From Melitaea cinxia (Eukaryota; Arthropoda; Insecta; Lepidoptera; Nymphalidae): a stretch of 64,000 nt of DNA. Made by a program: the position numbers and the translations under genes. Location: NCBI RefSeq assembly GCF_905220565.1, contig NC_059409.1, positions 16,052,549-16,116,548 of the forward strand, read 5' to 3'. Numbering within the stretch: position 1 is the stretch's first letter; each line of letters opens with the position of its first letter. The notes below the pieces were generated by a model. It saw only the letters and a list, made by a program, of their open reading frames with translations. It did not search any database and was not told where the DNA came from. Positions 22,238-31,441 of the stretch are shown one piece after another.

Positions 22238-22480
22238 TTAACTAAGGTAGGGAAAAACAGGGAAGTAATTCGACCTTACGAAAAATCACAGCTAATTAAT
22301 ACTACTTTTAAACAATGTTATGTTCCTGTGGTGAGTAAGGTGACTAGAGTTCCTGGGAGGGAATGGGAGTAGGGTCGGCAACGTGCTTGGATGCCTCTAG
22401 TATTGTACACGTCTATAGGCTACAATAAAAATTGCTTATCATCAGGTGAGCCGTACGTTTGCTTGCCGAAAATGTGTATA
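22238..22480 (-). mobile_element. Family C repeat
   Basis: Blocks GTTCCTGTGGTGAGTAAGGTG, AGAGTTCCTGGGAGG, AGGGTCGGCAACG and CATCAGGTGAGCCGTACG identify the reverse orientation of family C, including its terminal arm. Confidence 0.8.
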
Positions 22481-22915
22481 ATAACAGGACCGCTGGACAT
22501 TTGATTCGAACGATATATGTTATAGTATTGTACGGATATATTTTCCAAATAGTACTGTCAAAAGACAATTTTTACTAAAGATAAGTTCGTCTTCACTGTA
22601 GTCACGGTATTTTTCAATAAATAAATGTTGTACATAAGTAAACTCAGAATGAACTTTAAAATTTAAAATATAATTTTTAAAGTTACGGACAAACGAATGT
22701 TAATTTCACTACAATAGTATAGATTATATAAATATTTAATGCGATTTTTTTTTCATTTGTGTATTGACTACAAAAAAATGCTAATAAAACATAATTGTAA
22801 TTTTTTTACTATTTGTATTTTATTTACGAATTAACTCTTCACACGAAACTGGAACAAACAATAGAAAGGCTCAATTTTCTTTAAATATTTTAAAGTTTTT
22901 TTTAAGAACCTACTT
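22481..22915. other. Intergenic, nothing recognised
   Basis: AT-rich; no recognised feature. Confidence 0.35.
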
Positions 22916-22917
22916 CA

Positions 22918-23150
22918 AAAGTGGCACACAAGCGCACGCTCTACCTGGTGATACCACTTATAAAGTCTACATATAATTATATAATATGCGTATAGACATT
23001 TCCAACGCCAGGAGCACTGCATTCGCGTTGTCGATACTACCTCGAGCGTTCCCAGGAACTCTGGTTACCTTACCACTGGAACACAATACTACTTGATAGT
23101 AGATTTATTTAAAATAAGTATTCCCAATCGTACAGATTGGGGTATTTTCG
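22918..23150 (+). mobile_element. Family C repeat, diverged
   Basis: CACACAAGCGCACGCTCTACC, CAACGCCAGGAGCACTGC and CCAGGAACTCTGGTTACC in the family order, with an AT insertion near 22965. Confidence 0.6.
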
Positions 23151-23206
23151 CAGTAGGGCTGCACCAAATTTAAGCAAATATTCTCTATATATAAATAAAT
23201 AAATAT

Positions 23207-23375
23207 ACGCTTCACACTCAACTGACCCCAATAGGATGTTTTTCCGTGTCCAGAAACACACAATACACAAGCACAAACACCCAGACCACGACAAACATCT
23301 ATATGGCCAATACAAATGTTTGTCATGTGCGGGGATCGAGTCCGCGACCGCCAGCGCAACAGCCAGTGCTGTGAA
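23207..23375 (-). mobile_element. Family D SINE, head half
   Basis: On the minus strand, a decayed tRNA-like head (GTTGCGCTGGCGGTCGCGGAC, then box B-like sequence ACTCGATCCCCGCACATGAC) is followed by the D body. The RTE-like tail is missing. Confidence 0.75.
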
Positions 23376-23751
23376 GAATAGTTTTTTGTTTTTTATGGGT
23401 CATTTGATACCTAAAATAAAAAAAATAATTATTATTTATTTAAAAATATGTGTAAATAAAACTGAATACTGCTCTTAATTATATTGCAGTAGCTTCGTAA
23501 CAATTAAAGCGAAGTGACCTTAGACTGACAATAGATTTCCACGCTCTTACACTATAAACCGTCTCAAGACAATAATTAGGAGTAATAAATTAATTTACAA
23601 CACACGTATGACTAAAATTATTTAAAAACGGGATATTTACCATGTTTTTTGTTTTTAATTTTGCGGAGTTCGATATTTCAACATTAACTGCGAATGTCTT
23701 GTTCACGAGACAACATGATAAATATCCAGTTTTTGAATAATTTTAGTAATA
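23376..23751. other. Intergenic, nothing recognised
   Basis: No gene or repeat family recognised. Confidence 0.35.
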
Positions 23752-23762
23752 AAAATAACCAT

Positions 23763-23857
23763 CATCATCATCACTTCAGTCTATCGCGGTCCACTGCTGA
23801 ACATAGGCCTCCACAATTTCAGGCCAAAAATGGCGTGTACTCGTGTGTTTTGCCCAT
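23763..23857 (-). mobile_element. Family R element, 95-bp truncated copy
   Basis: Tail plus about 80 bp of the family. AAAATAACCAT flanks it at 23752-23762 and 23858-23868. Confidence 0.9.
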
Positions 23858-24069
23858 AAAATAACCATGTTAATTTAAAATGTTATACGAATGACTATTT
23901 CTTAGATTTTTAACCAGCGATTAAGTATTTACTTTTTAACGTTTTATAAACTTATCCCCGCCTGGAGGCGGGAATTTTCTGTGGAGAAGGCTTTATTAAT
24001 TTGTGGCAGATTTTCTACCATAGATTAGTAGATACGCTTAAAAGAACTAATGAAAGATACTTATATGTT

Positions 24070-24235
24070 TATCTATATTAATATTATAAGGCTGAGGAGT
24101 TTGAGAGAGGTTTAAAAAAAATATTTCAATGTTAGATAGCCAATTTATTAAGAAACCCTTTATGCTATATAATATTTAAGTACCTCTTTTTTAAATTAAC
24201 GTGGGTGAAACCGCGGTGCACATCTTGTGATTGTT
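24070..24235 (+). repeat. Helitron-like repeat
   Basis: Starts TCTATATTAATATTATAAGGC, ends GTGAAACCGCGGTGCACATCT; a related pair of blocks occurs at 62010-62200. No ORF. Confidence 0.55.
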
Positions 24236-24454
24236 TAGAGAAAATCGCTACATAGCTTTTCTCTTTCTCTCCTACCTTTCCCTAACATGTCCGATGGAAA
24301 AAAAACCGAAACAGTAATAAAATGTCATAAAGTGATCGATTTATCGACGCAAATTTAGCAGTATACATATTTAGCAACAACGAACCCTGATTATTGTACA
24401 TACATGGTTACGTGTCAACGCAATCTAAATCCATCGATCTTATTCGTCACTAAC

Positions 24455-24755
24455 TTCAGCCCGCAACTTCGTCCGCGTGGAACTTTTAAATGGGAACATT
24501 TTAAATGTTTACGCAGCGCACGCAGCGGAAGCTCTCAAAAAAAAGATAAAAAACGGATTTAAAGCATTCTTCATTGGTGCTTCGCTCTTATTGATCTTCG
24601 TGTGATGATATATACCCTATAGCCTTTCTCGATAAATAGGCTATCTAACACTGAAGGAATTTTTCAAATCGGACTAATAGTTCCTGAGATTAGCGTGTTC
24701 AAACAAACAAACGAACAAACTCTTCAGCTTTATTATATTAATGTAGATATCGATG
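24455..24755 (-). mobile_element. Helitron-like non-autonomous element
   Basis: On the minus strand it starts TACATTAATATAATAAAGCTG, has GTTTGTTTGTTTGAACACGC and AACTATTAGTCCGATTTGAAA, and ends in CCACGCGGACGAAGTTGCGGG. The best counterpart is 50935-51255. Typical lepidopteran Helitron-like sequence; no protein encoded. Confidence 0.65.
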
Positions 24756-25300
24756 CATTGATATAATATGAAGTTAAAGGACTGGTTAGGCAAAACTTGG
24801 TATTTCGATCACGTACTGACACGAATGAGGAATAAGTAGGTACATTTATTACCATATTCTTAATATACAAAAAAAAATTTAACACTATACGAAATAAATT
24901 TTTCAGCTACCATTGTAATAACGGTATTTCTGGAGTTCTTTTTTCTGGTTTTTCTCTTCAAAATCAACGTTCCCAATTGGTGGTTACTTTTTATTTAACA
25001 TGATAATTTTTTAAAAACGAATATAATTGTACAACCGTAAAATTAAAAGTGCTTTTGCTTTAAACTACTTAAATAAATCAATTTTTATATTAATTTTGAG
25101 CATACATCGAAACAAATCAGAAAGAAGTGCGTCTTATTGACAAAATGTTTAAGTTACCAATCTAATTTAACGCTCTCAGAAATAATTTTTTATTTACTAT
25201 TTAATTTATTAAGCCTAAGTAAGAAAAAAAAAACTTAAAACAAAGTAATTTTTATACTATTACGTTACACCCCTACAATGACCCGAAATTCAAGATGGCG
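24756..25300. other. Intergenic upstream of the secreted-protein gene
   Basis: AT-rich. The last 60 bases before the TATA box (25275-25325) are less AT-rich and may hold promoter-proximal sites; none can be named with confidence. Confidence 0.35.
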
Positions 25301-25327
25301 CTAAAATCCGGTAAGTGTCAGAGACCA

Positions 25328-25333
25328 TATAAG
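25328..25333 (+). promoter_or_regulatory. TATA box of the secreted-protein gene
   Basis: TATAAG sits 87 bp upstream of the ATG at 25415 in a locally GC-rich segment. A start of transcription 25-35 bp further on (about 25355-25365) would leave a 5' leader of 50-60 nt, usual for insect cuticle-type genes. No strict Inr (TCAGT) was found at the expected place. Confidence 0.6.
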
Positions 25334-25414
25334 CGAGGGCGATCGGACATACACCGCAAACGCGGCCTATAGCTGCGCGTACGTTGTTATTGAAACTGTG
25401 GTTGTGAATTAAAC

Positions 25415-25426
25415 ATGAAAATAACG
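25415..25426 (+). CDS. Exon 1 of the secreted Gln-rich protein (MKIT)
   Basis: Twelve coding bases, ATG AAA ATA ACG, preceded by AAAC at the start codon and followed by the splice donor GTTAGT. Joined in phase 0 to the exon at 27573 it gives MKITVTLLLLAAVSQAAKT, a textbook signal peptide with a positively charged start, a hydrophobic core and small residues before the likely cleavage after SQA. Too short to stand alone; supported by the reading frame and by the TATA box 87 bp upstream. Confidence 0.85.
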
Positions 25427-25608
25427 GTTAGTTTTGTGAATTTTTAGTGATTGTTATATTCGTTTTTTTTTTTTTTTTAGTTATTTATGTGTTATTGGGT
25501 GATTTAAGAAAATAATTAAAGTATAACGGATCGTAATTATCATATCAAAAATGTCTATGATTAATTTATATGGTTAACTAGCTTTATTTCTAAAAATAAT
25601 ATGAATAC

Positions 25609-25858
25609 TAGTTGACCCGTCAAATTCGCACAGATTTATATTTTTATACAAATCTTTTTATTTCGCTTTTTTTATTTTATTTTTATATAAATTGTCCAGA
25701 AAATAAAAAAATATATAATTTAAAAAAAAAAATACTGTTTTAAAAGAGAGGCTTTTTTAAGTGGGCTAAAAATAATTCTTCATCTTCTACAATTCATATG
25801 ATATAAGAGCTAGCCGCGAGATTACCTTCACCTTTATAGATAAACAAGTAAATTAAAC

Positions 25859-25937
<79 letters not shown>

Positions 25938-26005
25938 TTAGATCAAACTGCACACACTGTTAAAATTTGATTCAAATCGGTTAAGTAGTTTAGGTTATTT
26001 ATATA
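25609..26005 (-). repeat. Helitron-like remnant interrupted by a TA tract
   Basis: Starts ACTAGTTGACCCGTCAAATTC, the reverse of a CTAGT end. After the TA run come ATCAAACTGCACACACTGTT and TCAAATCGGTTAAGTAGTTT, blocks common in lepidopteran non-autonomous elements. Confidence 0.5.
25861..25935. repeat. (TA)n microsatellite
   Basis: About 74 bp of uninterrupted TA dinucleotides, the longest simple repeat in the window; probably length-variable between individuals. Confidence 0.97.
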
Positions 26006-27027
26006 TATCAAGATTAGGGATGTTAGAATAAATACAAGGCTTACAAGTAATCCCAAACAAAACTATCAACAATAGTTAAGCTCTGATCAACAGAGCATTA
26101 TCCCGCTTATAGCTCATTAAAAATGTAATTACCTTTGATCCTTACATCTAAGACAACGGTAAAGTATATCCAGAATACTAATGAAGTGCTTAAGAAGCTT
26201 TACCAAGTTCTGTTTCTTGAATAGAATTCATATAAATAGCATTACGCTTAAGATAAATGATAATTTATGTCATGTGAACTTTATCGTCCTTTTACTGCAT
26301 TCAAAGGTACGCGGGGATTATATCCCACTACTGGGCATAGATCTCTTTCTTTATGTAAGAGAAGGATTTTTAAAAACGTTGTGATTTGAAACTCGATAAA
26401 ACGAAAATGCGTCCCGGTAAAGATACAAATATGTAAATTTATAGGATTAACTCGGCGAGCGAATGAGATAGATTACATTACACAGTAGTTTATTTATTTA
26501 TTTATTATTATTTTTTAATAATTTAAGTATAGAGAATTTTTCACCGAGAAGAAAAAGTCTCTCGTAGGCTTCTTTTCAGAAGTATCATTCTGCTGTGTGT
26601 GAATTGCACACACACACTTGTTTTTATTTTTTCAGTCATTTTACCGACTATAATTTTAACCACTTGAACTAAATTACTAAGAAGTTTGTATTCTGACATT
26701 TTTAAAACAAAATAATACTTTTTCATATAAAGGCATAAAAAATATATAACATTAAAAATATTAATAATTCCGAATTATGTATATTAAAAGGTAATTTTTT
26801 TTTTTATTTAAATGCGGTAATTATGATCCAAAGAAAAATTTTTTTCAGACTATTTAAATTTATTAAAAGTATTAAACATTACATTATAGTTGTATTAATC
26901 CTTAAAACAATTCTATAATATGCATACTAATATCTCAAATAAATATAAATAGGGTTTGTGACACATAAAGCCTACAATATATAGCCTTTTTATAGCATAT
27001 ATTTAATTTCTATAAATTATTTTCTTT

Positions 27028-27500
27028 TGATTAGCCCGTTATCGCAGTTTGTAGTGACCCTGTCCCTTACTTGTTGTTCCGCGGGTTGTGGGTTCGATTC
27101 CCGCCTGAGCCTGGGTTTAATATTTGCATTTATATATTTATGTATGTATTATTTCTATGTCATCATTACAGCCTATACAGTCCACTGCTTGACATAGGCC
27201 TCCACAAGTTTACGCCAAAAATAACGTGAACTCATGTGTTTTGCCCATAGTCACCACGCTGGGCAGGCGGGTTGGTGACCGCAGTACTGGCTTTGTTGCA
27301 CCGAAGACGCTGCTGCCCGTCTTCGGCTTGTGTATTTCAAAGCCGTGTTGCCAGTTGGATAGTTATCCCGCCACCGATCGGCTTTTTAAGTTCCAAGGTG
27401 GTAGCGGAACTTTGCTATCCCTATTCTATGTATATTTATTTAAAAAAATACCTACACAACAAACAAGTTGCTTACCTTAGGAACAGACAACCGTGTGTGA
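27028..27500 (+). mobile_element. Family A SINE split by a family R insertion
   Basis: Head TTGATTAGCCCGTTATCGCAG, box B GGTTCGATTCCC and body CTGGGTTTAATATTTGC before the break; the 3' block CTTACCTTAGGAACAGACAACC after it. The insertion is 27161-27423. Confidence 0.85.
27161..27423 (-). mobile_element. Family R element in intron 1, antisense
   Basis: Tail first (CATCATTACAGCCTATACAG), through GGCTTTGTTGCACCGAAGACG to TTCCAAGGTGGTAGCGG; the head is truncated. TTCTATGT is repeated at 27153-27160 and 27424-27431, probably the target duplication. It lies in the opposite orientation to the copy at 27750-28075. Confidence 0.9.
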
Positions 27501-27572
27501 AAAGATTATTATTTAATTATTTATGGTTGTTACTTGTATTATATAATTTACCTAAATGTTAATCTTTGTCAG

Positions 27573-27735
27573 GTAACTCTCCTCCTCTTAGCGGCGGTAA
27601 GCCAAGCCGCTAAGACAAGTGATTTCAAGACAAATCACAAGACAAAGTCTGCGGAGAGAGTCGAAAAGACGGAGAAACGAGAACTAACAGAAGGTAACAG
27701 CGGAATAGAGAAGAGAACACCACTTTTACCTTCAG
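27573..27735 (+). CDS. Exon 2 of the secreted Gln-rich protein
   Basis: Starts after the acceptor TTTGTCAG and ends at the consensus donor TTCAG/GTAAG; 163 nt, so 54 codons plus one base. It encodes the hydrophobic core of the signal peptide (VTLLLLAAVSQAA), then a Lys/Glu/Thr-rich hydrophilic segment with EKR twice (TEKRELTEG and IEKRTPLLPS), which look like dibasic processing sites. The exon sits between two inverted family R elements, 149 nt and 14 nt away. Confidence 0.85.
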
Positions 27736-27749
27736 GTAAGATTTTTTAG

Positions 27750-28075
27750 TGCTGTGTGGCTACGGCACTAAAGAATTTAGCCACCCCCTCTCTTCCCGTG
27801 GGAGTCGTAAGAGGCGACTAAGGGATAACAAGGTTCCACAACCACCTTGGAACTCAAGAAGCCGACCGATGGCGGGATAACCATCCAACTGCTGGCTTTG
27901 AAATAAACAGGCCGAAGACGGGCAGCAGCGTCTTTGGTGCGACAAAGCCAGTACTGCGGTCACCAACCCGCCTGCCCAGCGTGGTGACTATGGGCAAAAC
28001 ACACGAGTTCACGTTATTTTTGACGTAAACTTGTGGAGGCCTATGTCCAGCAGTGGACTGTATAGGCTGTAATGA
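27750..28075 (+). mobile_element. Family R element, full length, 14 nt after an exon
   Basis: Complete from TGCTGTGTGGCTACGGCAC to the tail TATAGGCTGTAATG. The duplication AAGATTTTTTAG (27738-27749) and AAGATTTTTAG (28076-28086) overlaps the splice donor GTAAG of exon 2, so insertion occurred right at the donor without destroying it. Confidence 0.93.
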
Positions 28076-28086
28076 AAGATTTTTAG

Positions 28087-28125
28087 AGGCCTATGGCCCA
28101 GCAGTGGGATCTTATAGGCTGAATT
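28087..28125 (+). repeat. Family D-like tail fragment
   Basis: AGGCCTATGGCCCAGCAGTGG followed by GATCTTATAGGCTGAATTG, the end of a family D or RTE tail, directly downstream of the family R copy. Confidence 0.6.
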
Positions 28126-28329
28126 GTGAACGTAATCGAAGATTGTTAATTCTTTTATGTCCGTATTTGATCACACAGTCCTACATTGTTTTATTCTTAA
28201 GGGAAATGTTATGTCATTTAACATTGAAGGCAAATTATTTTTAAGGAATATTTGTTTATCTAAGATTTTATTTTTGTGTTACCCACATTAGGAATTCTAA
28301 ACATTTTGAATATCATATCAAAAATTGAC

Positions 28330-28401
28330 CGCTCCAGCGGGGTTCGAACCCGCGTCTCCGACGTACCGTGTCGGCGCTCTAGCCAATTAAGCTATGGAAC
28401 G
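28330..28401 (-). tRNA. tRNA-like sequence, left arm of family T (probably not functional)
   Basis: 72 nt fold into a cloverleaf: acceptor CGTTCCA with TGGAGCG (one G-T pair), D stem GCTT with GAGC, anticodon stem CCGAC with GTCGG, T arm GCGGG-TTCGAAC-CCCGC, variable loop AGAC. The anticodon loop is ACGGTAC, with C instead of the nearly universal U at position 33 and GGT in the anticodon place (threonine if decoded). The missing U33 and the repeat context suggest a tRNA-like element rather than a working tRNA gene. A and B boxes look intact, so polymerase III transcription is plausible. Confidence 0.7.
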
Positions 28402-28589
28402 ATGCACCCGCCCGAGCGAAATTTTCGATATGATAATTTTTAATTTCGGTTTAAGCGAGATTTTCATTGTAATATGAAACTTTGAATAGTTACGGGTTTC
28501 TGTAAAGAGCTCACTATAGACGGCGCCACGGTTCGCTTAAACCGAAATTAAAAATTATCATATCGAAAATTTCGCTCGGGCGGGTGCAT

Positions 28590-28661
28590 CGTTCCATAGC
28601 TTAATTGGCTAGAGCGCCGACACGGTAAGTCGAAGACGCGGGTTCGAACCCCGCTGGAGCG
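28590..28661 (+). tRNA. tRNA-like sequence, right arm of family T (probably not functional)
   Basis: Same cloverleaf as its mirror copy, with anticodon loop ACGGTAA and an unpaired last position in the anticodon stem (CCGAC with GTCGA). Acceptor and T arms are perfect. The two genes face each other, so transcripts of either would read into the complement of the other. Confidence 0.7.
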
Positions 28662-28721
28662 GTCAATTTTTGATATGATATTCAAAATGTTTAGAATATT
28701 TGTTTATTATTTTCGTATAAT

Positions 28722-28920
28722 TTTTGAAGTAAAACTTCTTTCCGCACGCTTAACTTGGGGAGTAACTTGGCGAATGCGTGAGGAGAGCGTTACGAAAAGT
28801 GTGATCGGGTGAGGCGAACGGAGTAAGAAGGAAGTGCGAGTACAGATTTTCTTTCTTTCTTTCTCTCATTGCCAGTTATGTTTCGTATATCTAAGACACA
28901 GTGCAGGCCTTCTCAACTGT
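28722..28920 (+). mobile_element. Family G repeat
   Basis: TTTTGAAGTAAAACTTCTTTC, GGGGAGTAACTTGGCGAATGC, GTGATCGGGTGAGGCGAACGG, a CTTT run and GACACAGTGCAGGCC in the family order. Confidence 0.8.
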
Positions 28921-29365
28921 AAACTACTTTCCGTCTCAAGTATTTAATTATTTAAAAAAACATCATACTTGTTAAAGAATTATTGATGTGGTTGACAAAT
29001 ACATACTTTGTAATTTCGTCATTAGAACATTTTTCAATATAGCATTGATTCAGCTCAGAGATTTCAAAGATACGGCCCGCGATCGCAATGTGTCACAGAA
29101 AGAAAAAGTGATTTGTAGTTTTAAAATACGCACTAATATTAATATATAGCCCTCTGCAAAATCGAGTTTGACACCCCTGATTTAATTGTGTTTAAATTAT
29201 TACAAAAGATGCCTTAACGTAATAATAATCTGCAGTTTCGTCCACGGTCGCAACTGGTGGAGTGGAATATGCCGATTCAAAAGAAAACTTACAAGACAAA
29301 TCTCCGACTCAGGTCAGTGACTTTTCATAACAGACACATACCAAATATACAGAAATTATAAACAG
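28921..29365. other. Intronic, nothing recognised
   Basis: The patch 29070-29180 (ACGGCCCGCGATCGCAATGTG to GACACCCCTGA) looks like an old transposon piece but could not be assigned. Confidence 0.3.
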
Positions 29366-29367
29366 AC

Positions 29368-29500
29368 TAGCTTTTACCCGCTGCTTCACTCGCATTGTCT
29401 ACTATCTATCGTGCTTCTAATATCTTCAATAATATGTGTACAAAGTTTCATGATGATCGGTTAAGTATTGTTCGCGTTGGTATTATACATATATATGTTT
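29368..29500 (-). repeat. Helitron-like repeat fragment
   Basis: GACTAGCTTTTACCCGCTGC, then ACAAAGTTTCATGATGATCGG, typical 3' half of a lepidopteran Helitron-like element in reverse. Confidence 0.5.
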
Positions 29501-29607
29501 AAACTTATAAACTTAACTTTTTATTAACTTATATATAACGGGCGACTACTAGTAATACCAGTAGTAATACCAGACCATTAGTACTACAAGCACTTAGTGG
29601 TATCTAA

Positions 29608-29725
29608 CTACTTCGAAAAAGGAGGAGGTTCGAGTGTATTTTTTTTATGTGTTACCTCATAACACTTCACTGGGTAGACCGATTTCAGTGATTATTTTTT
29701 TAACCAAAGGCTGTTTTTGTTAGTC
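29608..29725 (+). mobile_element. Family E element, 5' fragment
   Basis: ACTACTTCGAAAAAGGAGGAGG, GTTACCTCATAACACTTCACTGG and GTAGACCGATTT match the left end of family E. Confidence 0.6.
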
Positions 29726-29727
29726 CT

Positions 29728-29905
29728 ACTAATATTATAAATGCTTAAGTTTGAGAATATATGTTTGTTACTCTTTCACTAAACCGATTTTAGTTAAATT
29801 TAGTACGTAAATGGTTAAAAATCTAGAATAACACATAAGCTACTTTTATCCCAACATTTCTACGGGTTCAGAAATTACGCGAGTGAAAACGCGTGGCGCA
29901 GCTTG
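29728..29905 (+). repeat. Helitron-like repeat
   Basis: CCTACTAATATTATAAATGC to ACGCGAGTGAAAACGCGTGGCGCAGCTTGT, a common lepidopteran non-autonomous element; related to 7535-7735. Confidence 0.6.
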
Positions 29906-30271
29906 TTTGTTATATTTTAGGAAATTATTCAAAAAATTTACAAATCTACCAACCCTTATATAAATTATGGAATGTGTTGAACTATACAGAGAGCATTTCA
30001 AAGTAAAGTTGTTAAAATATGCGTATAACGAATGAATTTTGATCAGTATTCTATTGACTTTGGGCTACATGGTATCAAAAGTGTAAATATTTTGTCATTT
30101 TTGAAGTGAAATTTGTACGGAATTATTGTGTTTTGAAACTCAATGAAACGATAATGCATCACGATACAGAAACAAACACGTAAATGTATAGGAGAGAATA
30201 CATTACACGGTATTTTATATTCTCGGTGAAAAAGTCTCTCGTAGGCTACTTTTCATAAGTTTCACAACTTT

Positions 30272-30510
30272 ACAGCTTAACTGACGGTAAGCGATTTCCG
30301 TAGCTTATAGACGCCTGCAACTCCAGGAAGCAGCGCAAGCGCGTTGCTGACCCTACTTCAACCCTCCCCCCTCCCAGGGGCTCTGGCTACCGTTCTCACC
30401 ACACGAACAAAACATTCATCAATTTCATTCAACGTGTCATTTAGCTGCGATGGGCTGCTCCAGATTTTGAGCAGGATGTTTCCTGCAGTGACCTGCCTCA
30501 GTTAAAGAGT
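30272..30510 (+). mobile_element. Family C repeat
   Basis: GGTAAGCGATTTCCGTAGC, TAGACGCCTGCAACTCCAGG, CCAGGGGCTCTGGCTACC and GGCTGCTCCAGATTTTGAGC in order. Confidence 0.75.
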
Positions 30511-30799
30511 CACGTATTTTAGTCACTGCACTACCTTGACATACTCCAAGTAACTTTGATATTAATTTAAATAAATAACGTCACAGCAGCGTCTTAAAAC
30601 TCACGAAATGAGATATCGTTAATTTTAATAATGAAGTGAAGTTACAGAAGGGTGTTGTCTTTGTGAGTCTTCCCATCGTACATAATTGACCATTTTACAC
30701 CATCGCCATTATCAAAAATATATATTAGCGAGCATTACTCATGGTACCAAAATATTCTCTAACTGTTATTAGAGCGGTGCGTACGTTCCAGTGATTTAT

Positions 30800-31060
30800 A
30801 TAACTTATCTATACTAATATTGTAAAGCTGAAGAGTTTGTTTGTTCGTTTAACGTGCTACTGGTCCGAATTGAAAAATCCTTTTGGACATTTTTGAATAT
30901 CATATCAAAAATTGACCGCTCCAGCGGGATTCGAACCCGTGTCTCCGACTGACCGTGTCCTTTTGGGTTGGATAGTCCCTTTTGCCGAGGAAGACTATAA
31001 GCAGTATAATATTTTTGTGGTGTTTTCCCTCAACTTAACGCGGATAAAGTCACGGGGCAA
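30800..31060 (+). mobile_element. Helitron-like element with a family T fragment inside
   Basis: Starts ATCTATACTAATATTGTAAAG with GTTTGTTTGTTCG and TGGTCCGAATTGAAAAATCC, resumes after the insertion with GAGGAAGACTATAAGC and ends near AACGCGGATAAAGTCACGGGG. Split by 30887-30957. Confidence 0.7.
30887..30957 (-). mobile_element. Family T fragment: 3' tRNA-like half, retroposed
   Basis: 71 bp, minus strand: begins with the anticodon loop sequence (CACGGTCAG), continues through the T arm GGGTTCGAATCCC and acceptor strand TGGAGCGG... family tail TTTTTGATATGATATTC. The 9-bp duplication TCCTTTTGG lies at 30878-30886 and 30958-30966. It is therefore an insertion of its own, 5'-truncated within the anticodon arm. 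Confidence 0.85.
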
Positions 31061-31183
31061 AAATATTCATAATTTAAGGAGCTTGACACGATCACGCAAA
31101 GATACCAACCAATACTAACTTTACGATACAAATAAACAATAATACATCTCTGAGACAAATCTTTAAATCCTCAAAACTTCAGA

Positions 31184-31441
31184 TTGTGTCTTACGAGAGT
31201 TCTTGAGTCGTTTAGGTTACATTCTGCAAACACTCACATGAAACAACCTCGCGAGTTTATGACTAAAGTTGGCTATATTGAAGAAGTTCTGAGCGACTGC
31301 GCTGATGCTCCTTTTTATGGACGCTTTAAAAGCGATCTAAGTAGTATTAATGTTTCTTGGTTGGGGTGCCAAATTGTTAAAGGGATGATGTTACGAGGAC
31401 ACTGTTTACCTATGAAAGATGAGAAGTTTTTAGTTTTCTAG
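31184..31441 (+). other. Unassigned 85-codon ORF in the large intron
   Basis: Open from about 31154 and balanced in amino acid composition (two Trp/Cys-containing stretches such as NVSWLGCQIVKGMMLRG). No known domain and no splice sites in the phase needed for the host gene. It might be a decayed gene or transposon piece. Confidence 0.25.

Larger units (their letters stand above)
25427..27572. other. Intron 1 of the secreted-protein gene
   Basis: 2146 bp, starting GTTAGT and ending TTTGTCAG. It contains a Helitron-like remnant with a long TA run, a decayed family D tail near 26308-26367, an old unassigned 67-codon frame at 26181-26384, and the family A SINE with its nested family R insertion. 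Confidence 0.75.
28260..28693. mobile_element. Family T element with two facing tRNA-like sequences
   Basis: 434 bp flanked by the perfect 14-bp duplication GAATATTTGTTTAT (28246-28259 and 28694-28707). Inside, 28294-28457 and 28534-28697 are inverted arms of 164 bp differing at only two positions, separated by 76 bp. (The outer end of the right arm reaches four bases into the duplication.) Each arm carries one tRNA-like cloverleaf. No ORF. Other copies: 44636-44760, 48065-48393, 55756-55918 and 30887-30957. Confidence 0.92.

Noticed and set aside
28330..28661. Two functional tRNA-Thr(GGT) genes
   Set aside because: C at position 33, location in the arms of a retroposed repeat, and decay in sister copies argue for tRNA-like elements.
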